A stretch of DNA of 43,506 bases from Lachnospiraceae bacterium. Lineage in GTDB: Bacteria > Bacillota > Clostridia > Lachnospirales > Lachnospiraceae. The position numbers and the translations under genes were made by a program. Shown here one piece after another: positions 34,481 to 42,284 of this stretch. Where the stretch lies: the NCBI GenBank assembly GCA_011958945.1, contig BLLT01000007.1, forward strand, positions 1 through 43,506. Reading direction: 5' to 3'. The notes beneath the pieces were generated by a model. That model did no database searches and was not told the origin of the DNA. It saw only the letters and a program-made list of their open reading frames with translations. The first letter of the stretch is position 1, and each line of letters opens with the position of its first letter.

Positions 34481-34771
34481 TCAATTTTGTGGGGCGCTGC
34501 GGCGGACGGCCTGCCCTGCCGGCATAGGGTTTGGTTTTGCGGCTATTGCGAAAAGGCAGTCATTTCACTTATGAAATGGCCTAAATCCAGGGAAAAACCG
34601 CCATGAATGGCGGTTTTAAGAAGCATGGGCACGGATGCCTATGGCTTCTAGCCCGTCTGCTTCCCACATCTCTCCCCATTTCATTAGTGAAATATGCTTT
34701 TTCGCTTAGCCGCAAAACCAAACCCTATGCCGACAGGGCAGGCCGCCCGCCGCAGCGCCCCACAAAATTGA
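34481..34771. repeat. 291-bp near-perfect palindrome with central hairpin
   Basis: Arms 34481-34552 and 34700-34771 are inverted repeats with only two mismatches over the outer 62 bases, starting TCAATTTTGTGGGGCGCTGC. Weaker pairing continues inward (TTTCACT and ATGAAATGG blocks). Near the centre is an 11-bp perfect stem, AAAACCGCCAT/ATGGCGGTTTT (34594-34617). The flanks are TAA on both sides, as expected for a 3-bp target duplication. No ORF of note lies within. It is probably a non-autonomous mobile element or a REP-like structure. Confidence 0.85.
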
Positions 34772-34913
34772 TAACAGTTCAGCCTTTCGGCTGCCCTGTT
34801 ACGGAATCCGGCTATTTTGAATTTTGCCTACGGCAAAAGATCCGGATTCGTTGCTACATCTACACATTGGCACGGACTTTGCAGCAAGCGCAAAGTCCTG
34901 GGCTAAACTATTA
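34772..34913. repeat. 142-bp MITE-like element with TAACAGTTCAGCC ends
   Basis: Terminal inverted repeats TAACAGTTCAGCC (34772-34784) and GGCTAAACTATTA (34901-34913) match at 11 of 13 positions. Inside are stems CAGCC/GGCTG, GAATCCGG/CCGGATTC and GGACTTTGC/GCAAAGTCC. A second copy begins at 43429, sharing the 13-bp end and a 17-bp internal block. The element abuts the large palindrome. Confidence 0.75.
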
Positions 34914-34954
34914 CCAAAATTAATTTCCCTACAATTTCCCTGCAAAATAACCAT

Positions 34955-34983
34955 TTGACTTTTCCTCCTCCATTTCATATGAT
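34955..34983 (+). promoter_or_regulatory. Promoter for the ROK regulator
   Basis: The -35 TTGACT (34955-34960) and -10 TATGAT (34978-34983) are 17 bases apart on the plus strand, 109 bases before the ATG. The rest of the 34347-35092 gap is the two repeat elements plus the dehydrogenase leader. Confidence 0.7.
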
Positions 34984-35092
34984 TAAAGAATCCATTATTA
35001 TAAGCATTCCCATGTCAATCGCCTTCTTCGGTCAAGGCCTTGGACATCGGATCATATGGGCATTAAAATATAGAAGAAAGTAGGTTTTTTAC

Positions 35093-36274
35093 ATGTATCC
35101 TTCCGCGGCTCCCGGCCTCATTACATCCACTGCCGATTTGAGAAAGCATAACTGCTTTCAGGTATACCATCATATTTATCACCGGAAACAGATTACCCAG
35201 GCTGCCCTCATGCACGATTTAAAGATGAGCGCACCTACTATATCCCAGTATTTAAACGAACTGCAGTCATCAGGATTAATCGAAAAATCCGGCTTCGCCT
35301 CCTCCAGCGGCGGGAGAAAGCCCAGTTTATTTCAGATTATCCCTGATGCACGCATTTCCGCCGGGTTAGAAGTCGTATCCTCCAGGGTTCTTTTAATTAT
35401 TACCAATCTTTATGGGGAAGTTATTTTCAAGAAGCAGCTTATGATAGAATTCTCCAATACCCCCTCTTATTTTGACACCGTCTGCCAATGGGCAAATCAG
35501 TGCATCCGCCAAACGGTTTCCGATGACGGACGGATGCTTGGCATCGGCATTGCCGTCCAGGGGCTTCCTACTGTAGAGGGGCTTACCGGGGGAATACGCC
35601 ATCTGCCCGGTACCCTGTTCCGGCTGGAGCAGCTCTCCTCCCGCCTGAATTATCCATGCAGCTGGATTCACGATGTGGAGCTGGCAGCAAAATCCGAAAT
35701 ATGGCATAACCCGCAAATAGAAAACGCCTTCTTCCTGTCCTTAAACCGGGAATTGGGAAGCGCCCTGATTATTAATCATTCCATCCACACCGGTTCCGGA
35801 AATTTCAGCAGCATTATAGAGCATATGTGCCTGTATCCCGGCGGCCGTACTTGCTATTGCGGAAAGTCAGGGTGCGTGGATGCCTACTGCTCTTCCTTTG
35901 CCCTTACCCAAATTGCGGGGGAATCATTGGATACATTCTTTTCCAAGCTGCGCCTGGGCAATAAATCCGAGAAAAAAATATGGGAAAAATATTTGCGCGA
36001 TTTGGCAATGACCATTGATAATGTGCGCATGATTATAAGAAATAATATACTGCTGGGCGGAGAAGTGGAAACCTATATGACGGAGGAGGATATCCGGCGT
36101 CTCGCCGCCTATGTGGAAGAAATGACCATTATTAAAGCCAATGACCTTACAATCAGCCGCGGCTTCTATGGGAAAAATGCGGCGGCAATCGGGGGAAGCC
36201 TGTATTATATCGAACAGTTCCTGGCGCAGCTTCCCTCCCAAGCGGAAGCCGCAGGCCGCACAAACCATCTGTAA
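35093..36274 (+). CDS. ROK-family transcriptional regulator (NagC/XylR type)
   Basis: This 393-residue protein has an N-terminal winged helix (about 17-75: ITQAALMHDLKMSAPTISQY) and a ROK sugar-sensing domain. The zinc-site region CYCGKSGCVDAYC spans 254-266. The kinase DxGxT phosphate loop is absent and the usual ENDAN is WIHDVELAA, so it is not a sugar kinase and its ligand pocket may differ from NagC. It is divergent from the zinc dehydrogenase, which is its likely target. Its end converges on argJ across the hairpin element at 36320. Confidence 0.92.
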   Translation: MYPSAAPGLITSTADLRKHNCFQVYHHIYHRKQITQAALMHDLKMSAPTISQYLNELQSSGLIEKSGFASSSGGRKPSLFQIIPDARISAGLEVVSSRVLLIITNLYGEVIFKKQLMIEFSNTPSYFDTVCQWANQCIRQTVSDDGRMLGIGIAVQGLPTVEGLTGGIRHLPGTLFRLEQLSSRLNYPCSWIHDVELAAKSEIWHNPQIENAFFLSLNRELGSALIINHSIHTGSGNFSSIIEHMCLYPGGRTCYCGKSGCVDAYCSSFALTQIAGESLDTFFSKLRLGNKSEKKIWEKYLRDLAMTIDNVRMIIRNNILLGGEVETYMTEEDIRRLAAYVEEMTIIKANDLTISRGFYGKNAAAIGGSLYYIEQFLAQLPSQAEAAGRTNHL

Positions 36275-36319
36275 ATGCCCTGCTAAATAACAGCGCATTC
36301 CGAAAACCTATCTGCAAAA

Positions 36320-36413
36320 GGCTGCTGCAAAACAGAGAAACCAAACAGCATATGACATGAAATCCATAAGGATTCAGCCATATTCTGTGAAATCGCCGAA
36401 TTTTGCAGCAGCC
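36320..36413. repeat. GGCTGCTGCAAAA hairpin element, copy 2
   Basis: GGCTGCTGCAAAA (36320-36332) and TTTTGCAGCAGCC (36401-36413) are perfect 13-bp inverted ends. The right half resembles the element at 10131-10226. It lies between the convergent ROK and argJ genes, where it could terminate both. Confidence 0.75.
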
Positions 36414-36453
36414 CCGCACATTTTACGCAAAGCCTATCTATACGAAATTCCCA

Positions 36454-37677
36454 TCAGCTGCGGTAGTCCGCATTAATTTTTACATAATCATAGGTCAAGT
36501 CGCAGCCCCACGCGCATGCCTCATACTCGCCCATTTTCATATCTACCAACACCCGCACTTCCGGCTCGGAAAGTATTTTTGTCGCTTCCTCTTCGCTGTA
36601 ATCCACAGCAGCCCCATCCTTGTAAATCTGCATCCTTCCGCTTTTCCCCTCGAAAAACAATTCTATATTTTCCGGGTCAAACTTCACACCGGAATACCCT
36701 AACGCACACAGGATTCTCCCCCAGTTGGCATCATGTCCGAAAATAGCTGCTTTTGTAAGGCTGGAACAGATCACGGATTTGCTCAAAACCCTGGCATCCT
36801 CTTTGGAACCGGCATGGATTACTTTCGTCTCAAAAAGGGCGGTGGCCCCTTCCCCATCCCCTGCCATTTTCTTAGCCAACGTTTCATCTATAATATGGAG
36901 GGCCTCCAGGAACTTGTAGTAGTTATCATCCTTGCTTATAATCTCCTCATTCCCCGCCATGCCGTTGGCCAATACAATCAGCGTATCGTTGGTAGATGTA
37001 TCCCCATCCACCGATATCATATTAAAAGTGTCCTTTACATCGGTGCTCAGCGCATCCTGCAAAAGTTCTTTGGAAATAGCAATATCCGTTGTGATAAAAC
37101 CCAGCATCGTACACATATTGGGGTGAATCATGCCGGAACCCTTACACATGCCCCCTACCGTTACCGTCTTTCCGTCGATTTCGAACCGGATGGCCGCTTC
37201 CTTGGACACCGTGTCCGTCGTCATAATCGCTTCCGCCGCCATGGTACCGGCTTCCAGTTCCGATGATTTCATACCGGCCAGCTTTTCTATCCCTGCCGTT
37301 ATTTTCTCCATCGGGATCTGCATGCCGATGACCCCTGTAGATGCCACCAGTACAGAATCTACCGGAATATCCAATTCCTTCGCCGCACACTCCACCGTTT
37401 TTTTACAGCATTCATAGCCCAGCACTCCCGTACATGCATTGGCTATCCCCGAGTTAATCACTACCGCCTGCACAAACGGGGAATAGTCTATCACATTTTT
37501 ATCCCAGAGCACCGGGGCCGCTTTTACCACATTGGATGTAAAAACTCCCGCCTGCCTGCAGGGAACCTGGCTGTAAATCACCGCCATGTCCTTCCTGTCT
37601 TTGTATTTTACGCCGGTTTCTGCCCCGGCCGCTTCAAAACCCTTGGCCGCTGTTACACCGCCTCTTATCATATCCAT
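36454..37677 (-). CDS. argJ: Bifunctional ornithine acetyltransferase / N-acetylglutamate synthase
   Basis: This 407-residue ArgJ transfers acetyl from acetylornithine to glutamate, recycling acetyl groups. GGVTAAKGF, VVINSGIANACTG, KGSGMIHPNM-CTMLGF and the C-terminal DANWGRILCALGYSG are present. The autocleavage site normally reads Ala-Thr; here it is Cys-Thr, with the Thr nucleophile kept. The start is ambiguous: ATG 37677 is 11 bases after GGAGG, and ATG 37686 only 2 bases after it. It follows a GNAT gene in the arg cluster. Confidence 0.95.
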   Translation of the reverse strand: MDMIRGGVTAAKGFEAAGAETGVKYKDRKDMAVIYSQVPCRQAGVFTSNVVKAAPVLWDKNVIDYSPFVQAVVINSGIANACTGVLGYECCKKTVECAAKELDIPVDSVLVASTGVIGMQIPMEKITAGIEKLAGMKSSELEAGTMAAEAIMTTDTVSKEAAIRFEIDGKTVTVGGMCKGSGMIHPNMCTMLGFITTDIAISKELLQDALSTDVKDTFNMISVDGDTSTNDTLIVLANGMAGNEEIISKDDNYYKFLEALHIIDETLAKKMAGDGEGATALFETKVIHAGSKEDARVLSKSVICSSLTKAAIFGHDANWGRILCALGYSGVKFDPENIELFFEGKSGRMQIYKDGAAVDYSEEEATKILSEPEVRVLVDMKMGEYEACAWGCDLTYDYVKINADYRS

Positions 37678-37776
37678 TTGCCGCATAACCTCCTTAATTC
37701 CATATTATCTACTCTTAAAGCTTTTCGCGTCTACCCTTATACCCCATTTACAGCTAATACATGCCGCCCTCTTTTT

Positions 37777-38220
37777 CTATTGATTAAAAGCAACAATATT
37801 CTCTTTGTTCAACACAAAATCATAATAGTTCAGATCTTCTCTCTTTGTCCATCCTATCCGATTCCAAAACGCATTCCCCACGTCATTTTTCGTAAAAGCG
37901 ATTAGGGAAATCTTGCTGATATGCTCCTTTTTCAGAGCCTCCATAGCAAAAACCACCATCGACTTCCCAATCCCCTGCATCCGGTAATCCTGATGGACAC
38001 ATACGTGATACATACATCCCCTTCTTCCGTCATGTCCGCAAAGAATAGCCCCTACTATCCTTCCGTCCTCCACGGCTACCACGCTTGTATCCGGATTCCT
38101 CTGCAGAAAGCGTTCCACTCCTGTCCTGGAATCATCAATACTGCGGATTGCAAACCCCTTGATGCTCATCCAAAGGGCATACACCCCGTCATAATCTTCT
38201 TTTGTCATCGTCCGTACCAT
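37777..38220 (-). CDS. GNAT-family N-acetyltransferase
   Basis: This 147-residue acetyltransferase has the acetyl-CoA pyrophosphate loop DYRMQGIGKSMV near residue 80, after VCVHQ strand 4, and a C-terminal FWNRIGWTKREDLNYY. The start at 38220 has GAGGG 5 to 6 bases upstream; the ATG at 38232 is possible. It lies 21 bp after argC and 99 bp before argJ, so it is inside the arg operon. It might be an N-acetylglutamate synthase-like enzyme, but the context is the only hint; the substrate is unknown. Confidence 0.88.
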   Translation of the reverse strand: MVRTMTKEDYDGVYALWMSIKGFAIRSIDDSRTGVERFLQRNPDTSVVAVEDGRIVGAILCGHDGRRGCMYHVCVHQDYRMQGIGKSMVVFAMEALKKEHISKISLIAFTKNDVGNAFWNRIGWTKREDLNYYDFVLNKENIVAFNQ

Positions 38221-38241
38221 AATTTCCCTCATTTCTGCCTG

Positions 38242-39192
38242 CTAAAGATTCAGTCCTTTGGCTTCTTCACAGCCCAGCATCAGATTCAGGCACTGCACCG
38301 CCGCCCCTGACGCCCCTTTCCCCAGATTGTCAAAATGCGCCGTAAGCACCATTCTCTCCTCATTTCCCGTCACATAGATTTTAAGGCCGTCCCATCCGGA
38401 ACAGGCATTGCCCGACATCATGCTGCCTTCCAGTTTTTCCTCTGCACCGGCTTCCATGACCTTTATGAACTTCTGCCCTTCATAATATTTCCCATAAAAA
38501 GCAAGCAGTTCATCCGGGGCAAAATATTTTTTTAAAAAGTCGGCATACACCGGTACCGAAACAACCATTCCGCTGTAATAGTCCGCCACTATGGGCGAAA
38601 ACAACGGTTTCCTGGCCAGTCCGGCGATTTCCTGCATCTCCTTCAAATGCTTATGATTCTGGGATAGCGCATATTCCCTGGGTGCGTCCAATTCAGAGTT
38701 TCTCTGCGTTTCTTCGTACTGGGCAATCATCTTCTTCCCGCCGCCGCTGTATCCTGTCAGAGAAAATGCCGAAAAAGGGTAGTCCTTTTCCAAAACCCCC
38801 TCCGCCACCAGTGGATAAACCAAAGAAATAAACCCTGTGGCATGGCAGCCGGGCACCGCCACTCTCTTCCCTTCCGTCACAGCCTGTCTGTGAGCGGAAG
38901 AAAGTTCCGGAAACCCATATGCCCACCCGGCCTTTGTCCTATGGGCCGTAGAGGTGTCTATCACCCTGACTTTCTCATTTTCCACCAGCCCTACTGATTC
39001 CTTAGCCGCAGCATCCGGCAGGCACAAAAAAACAATATCGGCAGAATTAATCAGTCTCTTCCTCTCGTTTACATCTTTTCTCAGTTCCTGTGAGATAGGC
39101 AGTATTTCTATGTCTTCCCTTCCTGCGAAACGTTCATGAATCCGCAGGCCTGTTGTTCCTTCACTACCATCGATAAATACTTTCGTCCTCAT
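38242..39192 (-). CDS. argC: N-acetyl-gamma-glutamyl-phosphate reductase (short type)
   Basis: This 316-residue reductase makes N-acetylglutamate semialdehyde. The N-terminus MRTKVFIDGSEGTTGLRIHE with its nucleotide-binding loop, the catalytic Cys in VAVPGCHATGF, and SLTGYSGGGKKMI are typical of the shorter ArgC type. The start at 39192 is set by GGAGG 6 bases upstream; upstream frame extension is leader DNA. It is first gene of the minus-strand arg cluster. Confidence 0.95.
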   Translation of the reverse strand: MRTKVFIDGSEGTTGLRIHERFAGREDIEILPISQELRKDVNERKRLINSADIVFLCLPDAAAKESVGLVENEKVRVIDTSTAHRTKAGWAYGFPELSSAHRQAVTEGKRVAVPGCHATGFISLVYPLVAEGVLEKDYPFSAFSLTGYSGGGKKMIAQYEETQRNSELDAPREYALSQNHKHLKEMQEIAGLARKPLFSPIVADYYSGMVVSVPVYADFLKKYFAPDELLAFYGKYYEGQKFIKVMEAGAEEKLEGSMMSGNACSGWDGLKIYVTGNEERMVLTAHFDNLGKGASGAAVQCLNLMLGCEEAKGLNL

Positions 39193-39295
39193 CCCGAGCC
39201 TCCATTCTGATTCCTGTAAACTACCAGTGTACTGGCCGGATACCCCTTTCATATCCGTTCTGGCCGATAACTCCCTTCTATTTTGTACCCCTTCA

Positions 39296-39347
39296 ATCAT
39301 ACACTTTTTACGGGAAAATCTCAACCGTTTAGGTGATTTTTTTACCT
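39296..39347 (-). promoter_or_regulatory. argC promoter with upstream AGGT-N9-ACCT palindrome
   Basis: The -35 TTGAGA (39319-39324) and -10 TATGAT (39296-39301) are 17 bases apart on the minus strand. AGGTGATTTTTTTACCT (39331-39347) lies just upstream and may bind a regulator. Confidence 0.6.
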
Positions 39348-39419
39348 CAATAGACAAATTTGGGGGCACAGTAGTCCATCCACTGGCATTTGTAAGAATA
39401 AACATACACCAAATCAGGA

Positions 39420-39519
39420 TTTTATGCAATCTTTTTTTTATTTATGCTATATACTTCGATTTTTATAATTTTTTATGCAAGAATTTACTCTTGCAATTAT
39501 TCCGGTAATGGTGTATATT
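39420..39519 (+). promoter_or_regulatory. argG promoter with operator-like palindrome
   Basis: The -35 TTGCAA (39491-39496) and -10 TATATT (39514-39519) are 17 bases apart. TGCAAGA-N6-TCTTGCA (39476-39495) overlaps the -35 box, as a repressor site would. The 10-mer TTTTATGCAA occurs at 39420-39429 and 39471-39480, and again before argB. ArgR is the obvious candidate binder, by inference. Confidence 0.65.
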
Positions 39520-39563
39520 GTTTGGAGTACAGACAAATCAACCGAATTTTGGAGGCAAATATA

Positions 39564-40787
39564 ATGAAAGAAAAAGTAGTTTTAGCTTATTCCGGCGGGC
39601 TCGACACTACCGCTATTATTCCCTGGTTAAAGGAGAATTTTGATTATGAAGTTATCTGTGTCTGCATAAACTGCGGGCAGGGAGAGGAATTAGACGGCCT
39701 GGAAGAGAGGGCCAAATTCTGCGGCGCTGCAAAATTATACATAGAAGATGTTACCGATGAGTTCTGTGACGAGTACATCATGCCCTGTGTACAGGCCCAT
39801 GCCGTATATGAAAACAAATATTTGCTCGGCACCTCCATGGCAAGGCCGCTCATCGCAAAAAAACTGGTGGAAATCGCCCGCAAAGAAGGGGCTACCGCAA
39901 TCTGCCATGGCGCAACAGGGAAAGGCAACGACCAAATCCGTTTTGAACTGGGCATTAAGGCCCTTGCCCCTGACTTGAAAATCATTGCCGCATGGAGAAA
40001 TAATAAATGGACTATGGATTCCCGGGAATCCGAAATTGAATACTGCAAGGCCCACGGCATTGATCTTCCATTTTCCGCCGATTCCTCCTACAGCCGCGAC
40101 CGCAATTTATGGCATATCAGCCACGAAGGGCTGGAGTTGGAAGACCCGGCAAGCGAGCCGAACTTCGAACACCTTCTCGTGCTTAGCACCACCCCGGAAA
40201 AAGCGCCCGAAGAAGGCGAATATGTTACAATGGCCTTCGAAAAGGGGCTTCCCGTTTCCTTAAACGGCAAAACGATGAAAACCTCTGATATCATCCGTGA
40301 ACTTAACACGCTTGGCGGAAAACACGGCATAGGCATTGTAGACATAGTGGAAAACCGTGTGGTAGGCATGAAATCCAGGGGAGTATACGAAACCCCCGGC
40401 GGAACTATCCTTTATGAGGCACATCAGCAGCTGGAAGAACTCATCCTGGACAGGGATACTTACGCGCTGAAAGCCGATATGGGAAATAAACTGGCCCAGA
40501 TTGTTTACGAAGGCAAATGGTTCACCCCATTGCGCGAAGCGGTACAGGCTTTTATTGAATCCACCCAGCAATACGTAACCGGAGAAGTGAAATTCAAACT
40601 TTATAAAGGCAATATTATCAAAGCAGGAACCACTTCCCCCTATTCTTTATACAACGAAAGCATCGCCTCCTTTACTACCGGCGATTTGTATGACCACCAT
40701 GATGCGGAAGGGTTCATTAACCTGTTCGGCCTTTCCTGCAAAGTCCGTGCCATGAAGATGCAGGAAGCAAAAGGCGGGAAAAACTAA
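39564..40787 (+). CDS. argG: Argininosuccinate synthase
   Basis: This 407-residue enzyme joins citrulline and aspartate using ATP. The P-loop-type AYSGGLDTT (8-16), [15 protein letters not shown], and [15 protein letters not shown] are diagnostic. GGAGG lies 8 bases before the ATG at 39564. It is divergent from argC. No argH or argF is present in the window. Confidence 0.97.
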   Translation: MKEKVVLAYSGGLDTTAIIPWLKENFDYEVICVCINCGQGEELDGLEERAKFCGAAKLYIEDVTDEFCDEYIMPCVQAHAVYENKYLLGTSMARPLIAKKLVEIARKEGATAICHGATGKGNDQIRFELGIKALAPDLKIIAAWRNNKWTMDSRESEIEYCKAHGIDLPFSADSSYSRDRNLWHISHEGLELEDPASEPNFEHLLVLSTTPEKAPEEGEYVTMAFEKGLPVSLNGKTMKTSDIIRELNTLGGKHGIGIVDIVENRVVGMKSRGVYETPGGTILYEAHQQLEELILDRDTYALKADMGNKLAQIVYEGKWFTPLREAVQAFIESTQQYVTGEVKFKLYKGNIIKAGTTSPYSLYNESIASFTTGDLYDHHDAEGFINLFGLSCKVRAMKMQEAKGGKN

Positions 40788-40851
40788 ACCTTTTCCACAG
40801 CAAAAGAACTGCCATACACTGCCGAAGCCTAAGGCGCCAACTTGGACATAA

Positions 40852-40904
40852 CCTTGCGGATTCTCCCCTGCTGCCGCCAAAAACACATGGGAAATCCCGC
40901 AAGG
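40852..40904. other. Stem-loop between argG and DUF1294 gene
   Basis: CCTTGCGGATT (40852-40862) pairs with AATCCCGCAAGG (40893-40904) with one bulged base. No U-tract follows, so it is not a standard terminator. Confidence 0.45.
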
Positions 40905-40930
40905 CTATCAATAAGCAAAGGAGCACACAA

Positions 40931-41224
40931 ATGGATGTGATTACCTTATTATTAACATACTTTATAGCAGTAAACCTGGCTGGCCTGTTTTTTATGGGAT
41001 TAGACAAATACAGGGCCAGAAAAAATTTATGGCGCATACCGGAGTCCACCCTGTTTATCATAGCGATCATTGGAGGAAGCATCGGCAGCATCATTGGCAT
41101 GCACCTTTTCCGCCATAAAACACGGCATTGGTACTTTGTCTATGGCCTCCCGGCCATCCTCGTTTTACAGGCTGTGCTTTTTTTTGCAATTTTGAATTCA
41201 CCGATACAAATTCAGATTATGTAA
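40931..41224 (+). CDS. DUF1294 small membrane protein
   Basis: This 97-residue protein has three hydrophobic helices. The conserved NLAGLFFMGLDKYRARKNLWRIPE loop and GGSIGSIIGMHLFRHKTRH identify the DUF1294 family, whose function is unknown. AAAGGAG lies before the ATG. It lies 143 bp downstream of argG and may be cotranscribed with it. Confidence 0.9.
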   Translation: MDVITLLLTYFIAVNLAGLFFMGLDKYRARKNLWRIPESTLFIIAIIGGSIGSIIGMHLFRHKTRHWYFVYGLPAILVLQAVLFFAILNSPIQIQIM

Positions 41225-41228
41225 TGTA

Positions 41229-41240
41229 AATTTCCTATAA
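41229..41240. repeat. AATTTCCTATAA motif, copy 3
   Basis: This is an exact copy of the 12-mer at 30-41, 11 bases from the terminator stem that serves the DegV gene on the minus strand. Confidence 0.6.
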
Positions 41241-41244
41241 GTCA

Positions 41245-41280
41245 AAAAACAGCCTTCCAAAAAGGAAGGCCTATTTTTTA
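41245..41280. terminator. Bidirectional intrinsic terminator
   Basis: GCCTTCC (41252-41258) and GGAAGGC (41264-41270) form a perfect stem with A-rich and T-rich flanks. It can end both the DUF1294 transcript (plus) and the DegV transcript (minus). Confidence 0.9.
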
Positions 41281-41308
41281 ATAGCATCTGCTTCTTTACC
41301 GGCTCACC

Positions 41309-42145
41309 TTACAACGTTACAATAACCCCTCCGTCGTTAGCATACATGCTGCTGATTCCCGCTGTATCCATGATGAGCACATCCTTTACCTTTATCTCTT
41401 TTAAAATAGCATCTTTTACCATCTCCGCCCTGTCCGGACAATTGCAGTGGGTGATGACCAGCCGCTTCCCCTCTGTATCCACAGCCTCTTTCACCATAGT
41501 TTCCGCCAGCTTCGCGAGCCCTTTCTTAATACCAATCGCCTGTCCTCTCTGGACGATTTCCCCCTCCTGTCCTTCCAGGAGAGGTTTTACGTTCAGTGTG
41601 GTAGCCACCAACGCCTTTACGCCGGAAAGCCGCCCGTTTTTCCTCAGAGTTTCCAGGTTATCCAGAACAAATAATGTTTTCATGCCGTCGCGGAACTTTT
41701 CCAGTTCTTCTACTATCTCATCGAAAGAATGGCCTGCCTCCTCTAATTCCATGGCTTTAAGCGCAATCTGTGTCTCCCCGCCGCTGGCAGAATGGGAATC
41801 GCATATGTGGATATCCTTTTTCCCATATTTCTCCATATACAGATTTTTCCCCAGTACAGCGCTGTTATAGCTGCCGCTTAACTTGGAAGACAGTGTCACA
41901 ACATATACATGTTCCGCATCGCAATGATAAGCTTCCATATAACTTTCCGGGGAAGGGCAGGACGATTTCGGGCATGTAGGGCATGCCGCCACTTTTTCCA
42001 GAAACTCCTTCTGGTTAAAGTTCTCATCATCCATAATCCGGTAATCGCCTACTTCTATTCCTAAAGAAACGATTTCAAACCTCTCATCCTTTTTATACAG
42101 CGGCGGCAGTTCACCGCAGCTGTCCAATATAATTTTATAGTTCAT
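41309..42145 (-). CDS. DegV family fatty-acid-binding protein
   Basis: This 278-residue DegV/FakB-type protein binds a fatty acid for presentation to the fatty acid kinase FakA. YKIILDSCGELPP, VTLSSKLSGSYNSA, DSHSASGGE, and VLDNLETLRKNGRLSG are characteristic. The start is ATG 42145; upstream residues do not belong to the family, although the ribosome site is weak. Its extra Cys-rich PTCPKSSCPSPESY replaces the usual TSQPS-type loop, still with SxPSPE. A promoter with a perfect palindrome lies upstream. Confidence 0.92.
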   Translation of the reverse strand: MNYKIILDSCGELPPLYKKDERFEIVSLGIEVGDYRIMDDENFNQKEFLEKVAACPTCPKSSCPSPESYMEAYHCDAEHVYVVTLSSKLSGSYNSAVLGKNLYMEKYGKKDIHICDSHSASGGETQIALKAMELEEAGHSFDEIVEELEKFRDGMKTLFVLDNLETLRKNGRLSGVKALVATTLNVKPLLEGQEGEIVQRGQAIGIKKGLAKLAETMVKEAVDTEGKRLVITHCNCPDRAEMVKDAILKEIKVKDVLIMDTAGISSMYANDGGVIVTL

Positions 42146-42223
42146 TTCAATAACCGTGCCTTTCCCTAAAGTATAGTACACCAAAATATTTATTACCATT
42201 CAATATGGTTTTGATTACTACTT

Positions 42224-42252
42224 ATAATAACACGGTTAACCGTTTCTTGTAA
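42224..42252 (-). promoter_or_regulatory. DegV promoter with ACGGTTAACCGT operator-like palindrome
   Basis: The -35 TTACAA (42247-42252) and -10 TATTAT (42224-42229) are 17 bases apart. The spacer contains a perfect 12-bp palindrome (42232-42243), a good position for repression. Confidence 0.6.
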
Positions 42253-42284
42253 AGGGGGTTTGTTATGGAAATCTGCCTCTTATT

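Noticed and set aside
34603-34923. Plus-strand 106-codon frame within the repeat elements
   Set aside because: It spans the palindrome arm and the second element and has no protein-like features.
38242-39429. N-terminally extended ArgC of 395 residues
   Set aside because: The extra 79 residues cover the argC promoter; a clear ribosome site and family start are at 39192.
39193-39563. T-box leader for arginine genes
   Set aside because: The leaders on both sides are short and I could not find a T-box core sequence.
39444-40787. N-terminally extended ArgG of 447 residues
   Set aside because: The extension covers the argG promoter and operator; GGAGG and the family start are at 39564.
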